From: G963676095 sp963676095
Lineage (GTDB): Bacteria > Bacteroidota > Bacteroidia > Bacteroidales > Prolixibacteraceae
Assembly (NCBI GenBank): GCA_963676095.1
Contig: OY781040.1
Span: 4,898,001 to 4,962,000 of the forward strand
DNA: 64,000 bases
Direction: 5' to 3'
In this document: positions 52,937-62,888 of the stretch, piece by piece
Numbering within the stretch: position 1 is the stretch's first letter
How the letters are laid out: every line of letters begins with the position of its first letter
Translations under genes and position numbers: made by a program
Notes under the pieces: model-generated
Told to the model about the DNA's origin: nothing
Database searches by the model: none
What the model saw: only the letters and a program-made list of their open reading frames with translations

Positions 52937-55606
52937 ATGGGACAAAAAATAATTAACTATTTTCTGCTGACCGCCCTGGGATTGTTCCTTTTCGTAGGAC
53001 GGGTCTGGTGCCAGCAGAGTTATGAAGCAGAGTCGGCGAAACTTTCCAACGGGGCACATGTGGATTCCCGCGGTTTTTGCGTGGGGGGAAAAGAAGTCTC
53101 CGGTATCGGAGACCGTTCAAACGGGAGTGTGACCTTCGAAACAATACCTGTTTCCGTTGAGGGGCTGTACCGGATGACGGTCTATTATATTACCGGAGAC
53201 GATCGTTCGTTTACCGTGACGGTGAATGACCGGCTGGTGACCGAGTCCATTTTTTATACAACGGCAGGAAATAACGGCGTAAGTACGAAGGTCTTATTGA
53301 TTCCACTGCAGAAAGGCCTGAACCGGATTTGCTTTAATAAGGCCGATGAGGGAGCTCCCGGTCTGGACCGGATTACAATCAGTGACCGGCCGGAACCATC
53401 CGCAGCTCTTGACGGGAAGGTTACCGATGCAGCGGGCCATCCCCTGCCCGGGGTGACCGTAATACTAAGCGGGGATACCCGTCGCCAAACAGTTACCGAT
53501 GCGTCCGGAAATTACCGGATTGCCTCGCTGGCAAAAGGAAGTTATGAGCTAACGCCACAGATGAAGAACACTTGTTTTTCACCTTACAGCAGGCTGGTGA
53601 AACTTGCAACGACGGATAAAAAGCTTGATAATTTCAAGGCCCGTCCAATCATTCATCAATTGGGGAACCAGGTGAGTCTTCAATCAGGGGAGTGGAAAAT
53701 TTTGTATGATAAAACCAATGGAACGGCAACATTCTGCAAGGGGGCTCACCAAATTTTAACCGACGTCTATGCCCTGGTTAAAATTCCCCAGACCATTTCC
53801 AGTATGGATTATCCTGAACACCGGCTGATAAAACATCCCCTCCGGGATCAATTCGGAAAAGGAACAGTTTACCGGATTATTTCTACCGGGAAAGGATTGC
53901 CTGAAATGACGCAGACTTTCTGGCTATATGATCATCTGGATTATTTTCTGACGAGTGTGAAACTTGAAAGTAAAAAGGAGATCCGTTCAAACTATATGGC
54001 TCCCCTGGTTACCTGTACCGGTTCAGCTCCTTTCCCGTCAGGGGACAACCGTTCCTTGTTCGTGCCTTTTGATAATGATAAATGGGTGCGCTATCATGCT
54101 TATCCTTTTGGATCCGGGGTGACGGCTTACGAGGTATCGTCCTGGTACAACAACGAGAGCAGAAACGGACTTGTGATTGGCTCTGTGGAACATAGTACCT
54201 GGAAGACAGGAGTCCGCTCTGTGACATCGGCAGATGCGATCACCAGACTGGAAGTTTTTGGCGGAGTAACAGGTACCAAGACCCGGGATGTCCTCCCTCA
54301 CGGAAAGGTTTCCGGATTGACGGTCAGCTCTCCTAAAATATTTATAGGCTATTTCTCCGATTGGCGCAAAGGACTTGAGACTTACGCGGAAACCAATGCT
54401 GTGATAACCCCCGCCCGGAAATGGACAAAAGGAGTTCCCTTTGGATGGAACAGTTGGGGAAAGATCCAGTTTGGAATTAATTACGATAAAGCAGTTCAGG
54501 TTTCTGATTATTTCGAACAACACCTTCAACCTGATCATTTTGAGAATAACAGTATTGTCTATATAGGTCTGGATGCCGGGTGGGATCATCTTAATGACGA
54601 TCAGCTGAAAGCTTTTGTTGAACATTGCAAGAAAAATCATCAGGAAGCCGGCATTTATTTTGGTCCCTTTACTGCCTGGGGAGGGAATGGAAACCAGCAG
54701 GTTGAAGGAAGTAATTATAAGTACAGCGACATTTATCTATATGCTAATGGAAAGCAGCAGTATATTGATGGCGGAATAGCCGTTGATCCAACCCATCCCG
54801 GAACAGAAGAACGCATCAAATATGATATAGACCGGTTTAAAAAGGCCGGATTTAAATATTTAAAAATTGATTTTTTGGTTCATGGTGCTTTGGAAGCCGA
54901 TCATTATTACAACAAAGATGTTACCACAGGCATGGAGGCCTATAATGAAGGAATGAAATTTTTGTGTGAAGTTGCCGGCGATGATCTCTATATTAATGCG
55001 GCAATTTCTCCGCTATTTCCCGGATGTTATGCCAATTCCCGGCGTATCGGATGTGATTCCTGGGGAGCGATCAGCCAGACCGAATATTCGCTGAATGCTT
55101 TAAGCTATGGCTGGTGGCTCGGAGGAAATATTTATGACTATAATGATGCCGATCATGTCGTGCTCGATGGTTACAGCGAGGCTGAAAATCGGTCGAGAGT
55201 GACTTCTTCTGTGATTACCGGTATTTTTATTCTTGGTGATGATTTTAGCAAGACAGGTAGTGACGAAGGAAAAGAACGTGCCTTGAAATATGTTACCAAT
55301 CCGGATATTGATCATATTGCAAGAATTGAGAAGCCATTTTATCCGGTTGAAGGAAATACCGGAAACAGTGCCTGTAACTTATTTCAATATGAAGACACAA
55401 CCTATTGGTATGTCGTAGCCTTTAATTATTCTGATCAGGAGACATCTGAACGCATTCCCTTGCAGCGTTTGAATATTCCATCAAATAAATCGTTTGGAGG
55501 AAAAGAATTATGGAGAGGAAAAGAATTATCGGTATTAAAGGAAAAGCAGTTGAATTTTAATATAGCCCCACGGGATGTCCTGGTTTTTCGCATAAATAAA
55601 AAATAA
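52937..55606 (+). CDS. Clan GH-D alpha-galactosidase-like hydrolase with N-terminal CBM-like and CarboxypepD_reg-like domains
   Basis: I set the start at 52937 (MGQKIINYFLLT, 889 aa); the upstream in-frame part lies in the GH36 gene. After a signal peptide comes a CBM35/CBM6-like domain (about 25-155, YEAESAKLSNGAHV and GLNRICFNKA). A carboxypeptidase-regulatory-like repeat follows (about 160-230, GKVTDAAGHPLPGVTVILSG), then a catalytic domain (about 240-889). The barrel has the GH-D nucleophile motif YLKIDFL (Asp645) and acid/base RIGCDSWG (Asp707). It probably removes alpha-galactose or a related residue. It is unlike the GH36 next to it, so it may have another specificity. Confidence 0.8.
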   Translation: MGQKIINYFLLTALGLFLFVGRVWCQQSYEAESAKLSNGAHVDSRGFCVGGKEVSGIGDRSNGSVTFETIPVSVEGLYRMTVYYITGDDRSFTVTVNDRLVTESIFYTTAGNNGVSTKVLLIPLQKGLNRICFNKADEGAPGLDRITISDRPEPSAALDGKVTDAAGHPLPGVTVILSGDTRRQTVTDASGNYRIASLAKGSYELTPQMKNTCFSPYSRLVKLATTDKKLDNFKARPIIHQLGNQVSLQSGEWKILYDKTNGTATFCKGAHQILTDVYALVKIPQTISSMDYPEHRLIKHPLRDQFGKGTVYRIISTGKGLPEMTQTFWLYDHLDYFLTSVKLESKKEIRSNYMAPLVTCTGSAPFPSGDNRSLFVPFDNDKWVRYHAYPFGSGVTAYEVSSWYNNESRNGLVIGSVEHSTWKTGVRSVTSADAITRLEVFGGVTGTKTRDVLPHGKVSGLTVSSPKIFIGYFSDWRKGLETYAETNAVITPARKWTKGVPFGWNSWGKIQFGINYDKAVQVSDYFEQHLQPDHFENNSIVYIGLDAGWDHLNDDQLKAFVEHCKKNHQEAGIYFGPFTAWGGNGNQQVEGSNYKYSDIYLYANGKQQYIDGGIAVDPTHPGTEERIKYDIDRFKKAGFKYLKIDFLVHGALEADHYYNKDVTTGMEAYNEGMKFLCEVAGDDLYINAAISPLFPGCYANSRRIGCDSWGAISQTEYSLNALSYGWWLGGNIYDYNDADHVVLDGYSEAENRSRVTSSVITGIFILGDDFSKTGSDEGKERALKYVTNPDIDHIARIEKPFYPVEGNTGNSACNLFQYEDTTYWYVVAFNYSDQETSERIPLQRLNIPSNKSFGGKELWRGKELSVLKEKQLNFNIAPRDVLVFRINKK

Positions 55607-55656
55607 AGAATCTTTTTTAGTTCTTCCTGGAGCACCAGCGAAAAACGGTATTTACG

Positions 55657-55701
55657 GACTTTCCGGAGCATTGGCAATGAGTGTTCCGGAAAGTCTTTTT
55701 T
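55657..55701 (+). terminator. Intrinsic terminator at the end of the PUL
   Basis: The 11-bp stem GACTTTCCGGA (55657-55667) pairs with its complement at 55685-55695 and has a six-T tail (55696-55701). The inner loop contains CATT...AATG. It ends the plus-strand PUL and lies just before the convergent stop codon of the E1 gene (55703). Confidence 0.8.
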
Positions 55702-55702
55702 A

Positions 55703-58120
55703 TTAATCAAGTTTTGGAAATCGTTTTACATCCACTTCCCCCATCATCTGATAAATCGCTTCAAACAGCCGTTCGACATTTGGTTTTGAAAAGTATTCGC
55801 CGTCGATGCCATAGGCCGGGCGGTGTTCCATGGCAGGTAACGTCCGGGGAGCTGTGTCCAGGTAGTTGAAAGCCTTTTGCTCTTCAAGCACTTTCTGCAT
55901 CATGTAGGCCGTTCCACCTCCGGGAACATCCTCATCCATGAAGATCACCTTGTTGGTCTTTTTGATCGATTCGAGAATAAGATGATTAATGTCGAAAGGC
56001 ATTAGGGTCTGGACATCGATTACCTCGACCGATATCCCTTTCTGATCGAGCAGATCGGCTGCTTTAAGTGCATGGTGCACGTTCCAGGCATAAGTGACCA
56101 AGGTCACGTCAGTTCCTTCCTTCATGATTTCGGGCACGCCCAGCGGAACTTTATACTCGCCAATATTGGAAGGAAGTATTTCCTTGACATTGTATCCTTT
56201 TAACGGTTCGATGACCAAGGCGGGGTCGTTCCCCTCCAGAAGGGTGTTATAGAACCCGGCCGCCTGGGTGAGGTCCCTGGGAACGCACAGGTATAATCCC
56301 CGCAGGGAGCCCAGTAATAGCTGCATCGGCGATCCTGCATGCCACATTCCCTGGAGTTGGTGTCCCCTGGTACGGATAATTAGCGGGGCTGCTTGTCGTC
56401 CCATGGTCCGGTACTGCATACTTGCCAGGTCGTCGCTAAGCGTAGGCAGTGCGTAGATCAGGTAATCGAGATACTGAATTTCTGCTATAGGCCTAAAGCC
56501 TCTCAGTGCCAGACCGATTCCCTGTCCAATGATCGTTGTTTCCCTGATCCCGGTATCGGAAACCCGCCATTTTCCGTATTTTTCCTGCATTCCTCTCATC
56601 CCCTGGTTCACGTCGCCCAATTTCCCGGTATCTTCTCCAAACGTAATCAGGTTCGGATATTTGGAAAACAGGATGTCGAAATTCCGGTTCACAATTTCGG
56701 ATCCGTTGACTTCTTCTGCATTTTCGTCATAGATGGGGTTTATTTCCTGAACCTTTAACGCAGAATCAGGTCCCTCCCGGTACAACTGCCTGTTATAAAA
56801 AATTTCGCTTCTCTTCTGGAAATTTTCGATCCATTTCAGGAGCTCTTTCCTTTCATCTTCAAATTCAGTCATTTCATGAAGGTCGAAGGCTGTGCGTTTG
56901 GCGTAGCTTAACAATGCCCTTCTCGTCGGGAAAATTTTACTGCAAATACTATCCAGTGACGTTTTGTATTCAGGGGAGTTATTTTTTTCGCAGATTTTTT
57001 CAATGATTGATGAAAGGGTATCGGTTTCATTTTTATAGCTTCCGTTATAGTGGGTCCAGGCTTTGTCCCTGGCTTCCCTTGAGGCCTTCCTTGCCCTTTT
57101 TTCTATGCTGTCGAGGGTAGCCGGGGCGATTTTTTCTTCCTCCTCAAGCCATTCCCTGAATTTTTTCAGGCAATCATATTCTTCTTCCCATTCCAGACGT
57201 TCCTTTGTTTTATACCTTTCATGCGACCCGGATGTTGAATGTCCCAGGGGCTGTGTTACTTCCTGAACGTGAAAGAGCACTGGTACATGGTTTTTCCGGC
57301 AATAGTCAATCCCTTTTGAAAATGTTTTTATCATCCCCGGGTAATCCCAGCCTTTGCAAGTGTGGATAACAATACCATTTGTATCTTTTTCTTTCTGAAA
57401 CCCTTTCAACGCTTCAGATATACTTGCTTTGGCCGTTTGCAGTTCAACCGGGACACTGATACCATACCCGTCGTCATAAACAGCTATGGCAACAGGGACC
57501 TGTAAAACTGAAGCTGCGTTAATGGTCTCGAAGAACATGCCCTCGGTGGTACTTGCATCGCCAATTGACCCGAAAGCCACTTCGTTGCCGGTTACATTAT
57601 TCCGAAGGCTCTCCCTTAATCGGGGGTTTTGCCGTACCAGTTTTGATGCTTGTGCAAGCCCCAGCAGACGTGGCATTTGGCCTCCGGTTGGGGATATATC
57701 AGAAGCAGAATTGTATTGTTCGGTCAGATTTTTAATCTCACCGCTCCCGTCGATATTCCGGGTACTGAAATGATTGTTAAAGTTCCGGCCCCCAACCGAA
57801 GGGTTGAAGTTCACATCCGTATCCCCGTAGATCATGGCGAAAAATTCTTCGGGCTTCAGGAGTCCCAGGTAAAGCATAAAGGTCTGGTCCCGGTAGTAAC
57901 CGGAACGCCAGTCTCCTTTTCTGAAATTTTTAGCATAGGCGATCTGTGTCAGTTCCTTGCCATCGCCAAATATACCGAAATGTGCCCTGCCGTTATGTAC
58001 TTCACGCCGGCCAAGAATACTTAGCTGCCGGCTCAGGTAAGCCAGATAATAATCATCCAGTGCCTCAACTGCCGATTTTGCAGCAGTTGTTAAAAGATCA
58101 GTCTTTTCCAGATACATCAA
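55703..58120 (-). CDS. Fused 2-oxo-acid dehydrogenase E1 (alpha and beta domains)
   Basis: The 805-aa protein joins E1-alpha (about 1-400) and E1-beta (about 450-805), as is common in Bacteroidota. The TPP site in the alpha part is GSIGDASTTEGMFFETI. The beta part has ITFGEDTGKLGDVNQGM and the EDVPGGGTAYMMQKVL end region. It decarboxylates a 2-oxo acid with thiamine diphosphate, probably a branched-chain 2-oxo acid or pyruvate; the sequence does not settle which. The E2 and E3 genes are not adjacent. 58121-58507 holds only a doubtful minus-strand ORF. Confidence 0.9.
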   Translation of the reverse strand: MMYLEKTDLLTTAAKSAVEALDDYYLAYLSRQLSILGRREVHNGRAHFGIFGDGKELTQIAYAKNFRKGDWRSGYYRDQTFMLYLGLLKPEEFFAMIYGDTDVNFNPSVGGRNFNNHFSTRNIDGSGEIKNLTEQYNSASDISPTGGQMPRLLGLAQASKLVRQNPRLRESLRNNVTGNEVAFGSIGDASTTEGMFFETINAASVLQVPVAIAVYDDGYGISVPVELQTAKASISEALKGFQKEKDTNGIVIHTCKGWDYPGMIKTFSKGIDYCRKNHVPVLFHVQEVTQPLGHSTSGSHERYKTKERLEWEEEYDCLKKFREWLEEEEKIAPATLDSIEKRARKASREARDKAWTHYNGSYKNETDTLSSIIEKICEKNNSPEYKTSLDSICSKIFPTRRALLSYAKRTAFDLHEMTEFEDERKELLKWIENFQKRSEIFYNRQLYREGPDSALKVQEINPIYDENAEEVNGSEIVNRNFDILFSKYPNLITFGEDTGKLGDVNQGMRGMQEKYGKWRVSDTGIRETTIIGQGIGLALRGFRPIAEIQYLDYLIYALPTLSDDLASMQYRTMGRQAAPLIIRTRGHQLQGMWHAGSPMQLLLGSLRGLYLCVPRDLTQAAGFYNTLLEGNDPALVIEPLKGYNVKEILPSNIGEYKVPLGVPEIMKEGTDVTLVTYAWNVHHALKAADLLDQKGISVEVIDVQTLMPFDINHLILESIKKTNKVIFMDEDVPGGGTAYMMQKVLEEQKAFNYLDTAPRTLPAMEHRPAYGIDGEYFSKPNVERLFEAIYQMMGEVDVKRFPKLD

Positions 58121-58507
58121 TTTCTTTTTGATTTAATAAATGATCATTTAAGTCTGCAAGAACTTTCTCAAATAACACTAAGTAACGTTTTCAGGTACTG
58201 ATTTGTTTGGCTTTTTGAAGGAAGAGCAAGGTAGGCAATTTATCCAGGTTTCCCTAATTTTTCAAAATTATGCAACCTTTGTGGCAAAAGTTGTTTCCTT
58301 TTTCCCGTTTTGCAGAAACAAGTGTTTTCCTGTTTCTGAAGCTTTTTTTCAACAGCATAACTATTCCAGTCAATAATCTTAAAACTGTACGGTAATTTTA
58401 GGAAAAGATACAACGTACTCCCGACGATCGCCGAAGGATCAACCGGACGTTTCCTGACCTTCAGTTTTTCTTCTGTATCCCATTGGCTGAGGATAGAATT
58501 CCCATTC

Positions 58508-59833
58508 TTACAGCAATCTTTCCAGTTTTCCCGTGAGCCGGTCGATCTCAATTTCCAGGGATTGAATGGAGAAGTTGATCTCCGTCAGTTCGTTCCACGC
58601 ATTAATGACAGTTGTTTGTGTCTGACGAAAATCATACCCGTTTATAGCTCCTTTTTCAAACTGTATTTTGGCAATTTCCTGAGATTTCTCAGCCAGCCTG
58701 ACGTTCTCCCCTGCAATCGACTGTTGCCGGAGCAATGACTGGTATTCATAATAATCGTCCAGAATTTCAGAGGTAACCAGGTCGGAGGTATTTTCCCGGG
58801 TGAGGATGGTATTTTCGTTGGAAAGTTTTTCATTGGCGACAGCCTTGTTTAGGTTTCCCCCGTCGAACAGGTTAAGGCGAACGGTTATGCCAACAGTACG
58901 TCCATAAGTCCTGTTAAGCTGGGTAACCGCTATATCGTTGGTTTGTTTGGAGTATCCGTACTTACCGTACAGCCCGATTTGAGGGTAGCGGGCTGCCTGT
59001 TGGATCCGGACATCTTTCTCTGCTATCAATTCCTGGATCATAGCCATTTTGATGTCTTTATTTGCGTTTATAGCTTCTTTGAGTAACGAGTCTTTTGGGG
59101 CGATACCAGTGGCTTTTAGTTCTGTATCTGCCGGAAATACAGTTAGATCCGGATCTTGTCTGGTAAAGCGGTTTAATTTGATCTGCAGGCTCTTTATTGT
59201 TTGTTCCTGGCTTATAAGAGCCAGGCTGTCCGAGTTGTAATCGGACAGGGCAAGATTATTCTCCAGGGTGGTGCCGCTGCCCACCTGTCGTCTTTTTTGT
59301 TCCAGCAGATATCTGAAACGCGATATTTCGCAAGATCGGCGAAGGTTTCCGAGCAGGTTTATTTCGCGGATCAGTTGATAATAAGCGACAGAAACATCGG
59401 CAATGGTCTGTTCTGCGTAATATCGGGCATTAATAATCCCAAGCTGCTGAAGAAGAGAAAGCTTATCTCTTTTTGCAAACATGCTGAACCCGTCAAAGAT
59501 GGTCCAGTCTGCTTCAACATAGCCGCTAAGCACGGTACTTTTTGCATTTTTCCCGTCTTTTACCGTACCTGTGTATAGTTCCTGATGGGTATTGTTGTTC
59601 GACCTGGAATAAGTGTCATCTGTATAAACTGTTGGCAGGAACCCTGCATTGCCCAGGCTATTATTGTTGGCAGCCTGTTTCGCTTCGTTGCGGACGATTT
59701 TAATTTGGTAATTTTCGGTAAGTACCCTGTCTATCAGTTCGGAGAGGGAAGTTTTTTGCTGTGCCCGGAGGGAAGCTGTGACGGCTGTGACAGTGAATAC
59801 AAGGAGCAGGGCTTTATTTAATTTCTTCTGCAT
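58508..59833 (-). CDS. TolC-family outer-membrane efflux channel
   Basis: I set the start at 59833 (MQKKLNKALLLVF, 441 aa), with a signal peptide ending near SLRAQ. Two OEP repeats of long helices follow (about 30-220 and 230-440), with Ser/Ala/Glu-rich coiled-coil text such as RLAEKSQEIAKIQFEKGAIN. It overlaps the 3' end of the RND pump gene by 20 bp. Adaptor, pump and channel are encoded in order on the minus strand. Confidence 0.9.
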   Translation of the reverse strand: MQKKLNKALLLVFTVTAVTASLRAQQKTSLSELIDRVLTENYQIKIVRNEAKQAANNNSLGNAGFLPTVYTDDTYSRSNNNTHQELYTGTVKDGKNAKSTVLSGYVEADWTIFDGFSMFAKRDKLSLLQQLGIINARYYAEQTIADVSVAYYQLIREINLLGNLRRSCEISRFRYLLEQKRRQVGSGTTLENNLALSDYNSDSLALISQEQTIKSLQIKLNRFTRQDPDLTVFPADTELKATGIAPKDSLLKEAINANKDIKMAMIQELIAEKDVRIQQAARYPQIGLYGKYGYSKQTNDIAVTQLNRTYGRTVGITVRLNLFDGGNLNKAVANEKLSNENTILTRENTSDLVTSEILDDYYEYQSLLRQQSIAGENVRLAEKSQEIAKIQFEKGAINGYDFRQTQTTVINAWNELTEINFSIQSLEIEIDRLTGKLERLL

Positions 59834-62800
59834 AGCTTCTGTTTGATTTATTCGCAATATAGGTATAGAGCGAAGGGATAATGAAAAGGGTCAGTATCAA
59901 TGAAAAGATAAGACCTCCAATGATGGAGATACCCATGGGAATGCGGCTGGTAGAAGCTTCACCCAATGCCAGGGCGATCGGGAGGGCTCCCAGTACGGTA
60001 GCCAGGCTTGTCATCAGAATGGGGCGGAACCGCTGGATGGAAGCTTCGATAGCTGCATCAATCGTGGAAAGTCCGTGTTCTCTTTTCTGATTTGCAAATT
60101 CCACGATCAGGATCCCGTTTTTGGTTACGATACCCACCAGAACGATGATCCCGATCTCACTGAAAATATTCAGCGTCTGCCCAAAAAAGTAGAGCGACAT
60201 AAGGGCTCCGGCCAGGGCCAGCGGAACGGTGAACAGGATTGTCAGCGGGTCCCTGAAACTTTCGAACTGAGCGGCCAGGGTCAGGTAAACCAGAATGAGG
60301 GCGAAAATAAAAATGAGCACAATATTCCCCGAACTTTGAGCATAGTCAGAAGCGCTTCCGGTAAGGGCAGTGCTAAATGAATCGTCGAGTACCTCCGACG
60401 CAATACGGTTCATAGCGTCGACTCCGTCTCCGATTGTCTTTCCCGGTGCCGGGTCTGCGGAAACCGTTGCGGAAACATAACGGTTGAAGCGTAATAATTG
60501 GGGAGGACGGCTATCAAGCGTCATCTTTACGAGGTTGTCCAGCGGGACCATTTGTCCCATATTGTTTCTGACAGCCATTCTGGTAAGGTCGGGAGGTTCG
60601 TTCCTGTCTTTTTTGTCTGCCGAGGCAATCACATAATATTGTTTCCCTTCCTTTATGAAATAGCCTATTCTTTGTTCTGCCAGGTAAGTCTGAATTGTTT
60701 TCGCAATGTCGCTCACCGAGATCCCCATGTCCAGTGCCTTATCCCGGAGTATCTCGACTGAATACTCCGGTTTGTTGAATTTCATGTCGATTGTTACTGC
60801 ATCGAACGTAGGATCGGCCTGTGCTTTCTCCATGAATTTCGGGATGGCTTCTTTTAGCCGTTGCAGGTCCGGTGCCTGGATGACAAATTGTACAGGAAGG
60901 TTGTTTTTACCGCCGCGGCTTGCGCTGATGGTGGGTTCCTGGATAACAAGGGTCTGGGCAAAGTTGTATTTTTTTACCAGCTGACTTAGTTGTTTTGCTA
61001 TTTCCATCTGACTGCGGGTCCTTTGTTTTGGAGGCAGCAAGGTGATTCTGACGAACGACGAATTAACGGCAGGCGACGAGCCTCCTCCAAAGGCTGTGAT
61101 GCCCATCATAAACTGTTTTTCAGGAAGCGCGTCTACTAGTGTCATCAGTTGCCGTTCATAAGCATCCATGGCTTCAAAAGAAGTCCCTTCCGGGGCTGTT
61201 GAGGTTAGCCTGATCCGGCTTTTGTCTTCAATTGGGGCGAGTTCCCGCTGCAGGTTGGCTCCGAACAGGGCGATCAATCCGGCAATGATGGCTACAATTG
61301 GAAATGCCAGCCATCTTTTCTTCATAAATACCTTTAATGCGCGACTGTAAGCGGTGATAAGCGAGTCGACAACTTTTTTAAAAAACTTCATTACCCGTCC
61401 ATGGCGTTCATTGGGTTTGAGTACCCGTGAACTCATCATCGGGGTAAGCGACAGCGAAACAAAGGTCGAAAGCAGGATGGCACCGGCGACTACCATGGCG
61501 AATTCCCGGAACAGACGTCCGGTAAGTCCCTGCAGAAAGAAAATCGGCAGGAACACGCATATGAGGCTGACCGATGTTGAAATGACAGCAAAAAATACTT
61601 CCCTGGCTCCCTTAAAGGCGGCCTGTACCGGGTCCATGCCATGTTCAACTTTGGAATAGATGTTTTCCATGACCACAATCGCATCATCGACAACCAATCC
61701 CGTCGCCAATACCAGGCCCAGAAGGGTTAATACATTGATCGAGTAACCTGCAATAAAAAGAATGAAATAGGTTCCGATCAATGAGATCGGGATGACCACG
61801 ATCGGGATCATTGTCGTTCTCCAGCTTCGCAGAAAGAAGAAAATGACCAGAAGTACGAGAATAAAAGCGATTAAGATGGTTTCCTTTACTTCATCGATCG
61901 CTTTCCGGATGCTGACTGTCGTGTCCAAGGCAACGTTCAGGATGATGTCTGAAGGAAGTTCTTTTTTTATTTGTTCGATACGACGGAATGCTCCATCGAC
62001 TATTTCAATATAGTTTGCTCCCGGTTGTGGTTGTAAGGCTACTCCGATCATCGGGATCATACCGTTTCCCCTCATGATGGTCCGCTCGTTTTCTGCCCCC
62101 AGTCTTACCGTCCCGATATCTGAAAGCCGGATCAGGGTATTCCCTTTCTTCGCGACGATAAGCCTGCTGAACTCCGCCGGTGTGTTTAACCTTCCCAGGG
62201 CCCGGATGGTATATTCTGTGTTTTTGCCTTCGATGCGACCGGCAGGCAGCTCTACATTTTGATTTGCGAGAGCATTGCTGACATCGCTTGGGGTTAGTCC
62301 ACAGGCTTCAAGTTTTTCAGGATTGAGCTCGATACGCATGGCATATTTCCGTTCGCCCCAGATCCTTATGCTGCTGACTCCCGGAATGGTTTGTAATCTT
62401 TCCTTGAAGATGTTGTTACCGATTGCTGTCAGTTCCAGAAGGCTGCGCTTGTTGCTTTGTACGGTAATCGACAAAATCGTCTGTGCGTCGGCATCGGCTT
62501 TTGACACGACCGGGGAATCAGCATCGGTCGGTAGCTTGGAGACTGCTCCCGAGACTTTATCACGGACATCGTTGGCAGCATCGTCCAGGTTGCGTTCAGG
62601 GTCGAACTCGATGGTGATGGAGCTTTGCCCGTCAGAACTTACAGAGCTGAGCGTTTTTATACCGTCGATACTGTTTATCGATTCTTCAAGCGGTTCTGTG
62701 ATCTGCGATTCGATAATTTCGGCATTCGAACCGGAATAACTTGTCGTGACGGTTACAACCGGCGGATCAACGCTGGGGTACTCCCTGACCCCGAGAGATA

Positions 62801-62888
62801 AAAAACCGACAACGCCGAAGAGCACGATAATGATGGCAAACACACTCGCCATTACCGGACGTTTTATGCTGAGGTCAGATAATATCAT
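59814..62888 (-). CDS. RND efflux pump (AcrB/HAE1-type inner-membrane permease)
   Basis: The 1024-aa protein has 12 transmembrane helices and two large periplasmic loops. It starts MILSDLSIKRPVMASVFAII, typical of HAE-type pumps. TM4 has TLLGLVLATGLVVDDAIVVMEN, with the essential Asp pair for proton relay. PMGISIIGGLIFSLILTLF closes the second half. It exports drugs or other hydrophobic compounds using the proton gradient. It overlaps the adaptor gene by 4 bp. Confidence 0.95.
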   Translation of the reverse strand: MILSDLSIKRPVMASVFAIIIVLFGVVGFLSLGVREYPSVDPPVVTVTTSYSGSNAEIIESQITEPLEESINSIDGIKTLSSVSSDGQSSITIEFDPERNLDDAANDVRDKVSGAVSKLPTDADSPVVSKADADAQTILSITVQSNKRSLLELTAIGNNIFKERLQTIPGVSSIRIWGERKYAMRIELNPEKLEACGLTPSDVSNALANQNVELPAGRIEGKNTEYTIRALGRLNTPAEFSRLIVAKKGNTLIRLSDIGTVRLGAENERTIMRGNGMIPMIGVALQPQPGANYIEIVDGAFRRIEQIKKELPSDIILNVALDTTVSIRKAIDEVKETILIAFILVLLVIFFFLRSWRTTMIPIVVIPISLIGTYFILFIAGYSINVLTLLGLVLATGLVVDDAIVVMENIYSKVEHGMDPVQAAFKGAREVFFAVISTSVSLICVFLPIFFLQGLTGRLFREFAMVVAGAILLSTFVSLSLTPMMSSRVLKPNERHGRVMKFFKKVVDSLITAYSRALKVFMKKRWLAFPIVAIIAGLIALFGANLQRELAPIEDKSRIRLTSTAPEGTSFEAMDAYERQLMTLVDALPEKQFMMGITAFGGGSSPAVNSSFVRITLLPPKQRTRSQMEIAKQLSQLVKKYNFAQTLVIQEPTISASRGGKNNLPVQFVIQAPDLQRLKEAIPKFMEKAQADPTFDAVTIDMKFNKPEYSVEILRDKALDMGISVSDIAKTIQTYLAEQRIGYFIKEGKQYYVIASADKKDRNEPPDLTRMAVRNNMGQMVPLDNLVKMTLDSRPPQLLRFNRYVSATVSADPAPGKTIGDGVDAMNRIASEVLDDSFSTALTGSASDYAQSSGNIVLIFIFALILVYLTLAAQFESFRDPLTILFTVPLALAGALMSLYFFGQTLNIFSEIGIIVLVGIVTKNGILIVEFANQKREHGLSTIDAAIEASIQRFRPILMTSLATVLGALPIALALGEASTSRIPMGISIIGGLIFSLILTLFIIPSLYTYIANKSNRSYAEEIK

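Noticed and set aside
58240..58551. 103-aa minus-strand ORF after the TolC gene
   Set aside because: Its start lies inside the TolC gene, the tail is lysine-rich and unlike any protein I know, and no start codon with a ribosome-binding site fits. Codon pattern in the middle looks protein-like, so a fragment of a lost gene is possible, but support is too weak.
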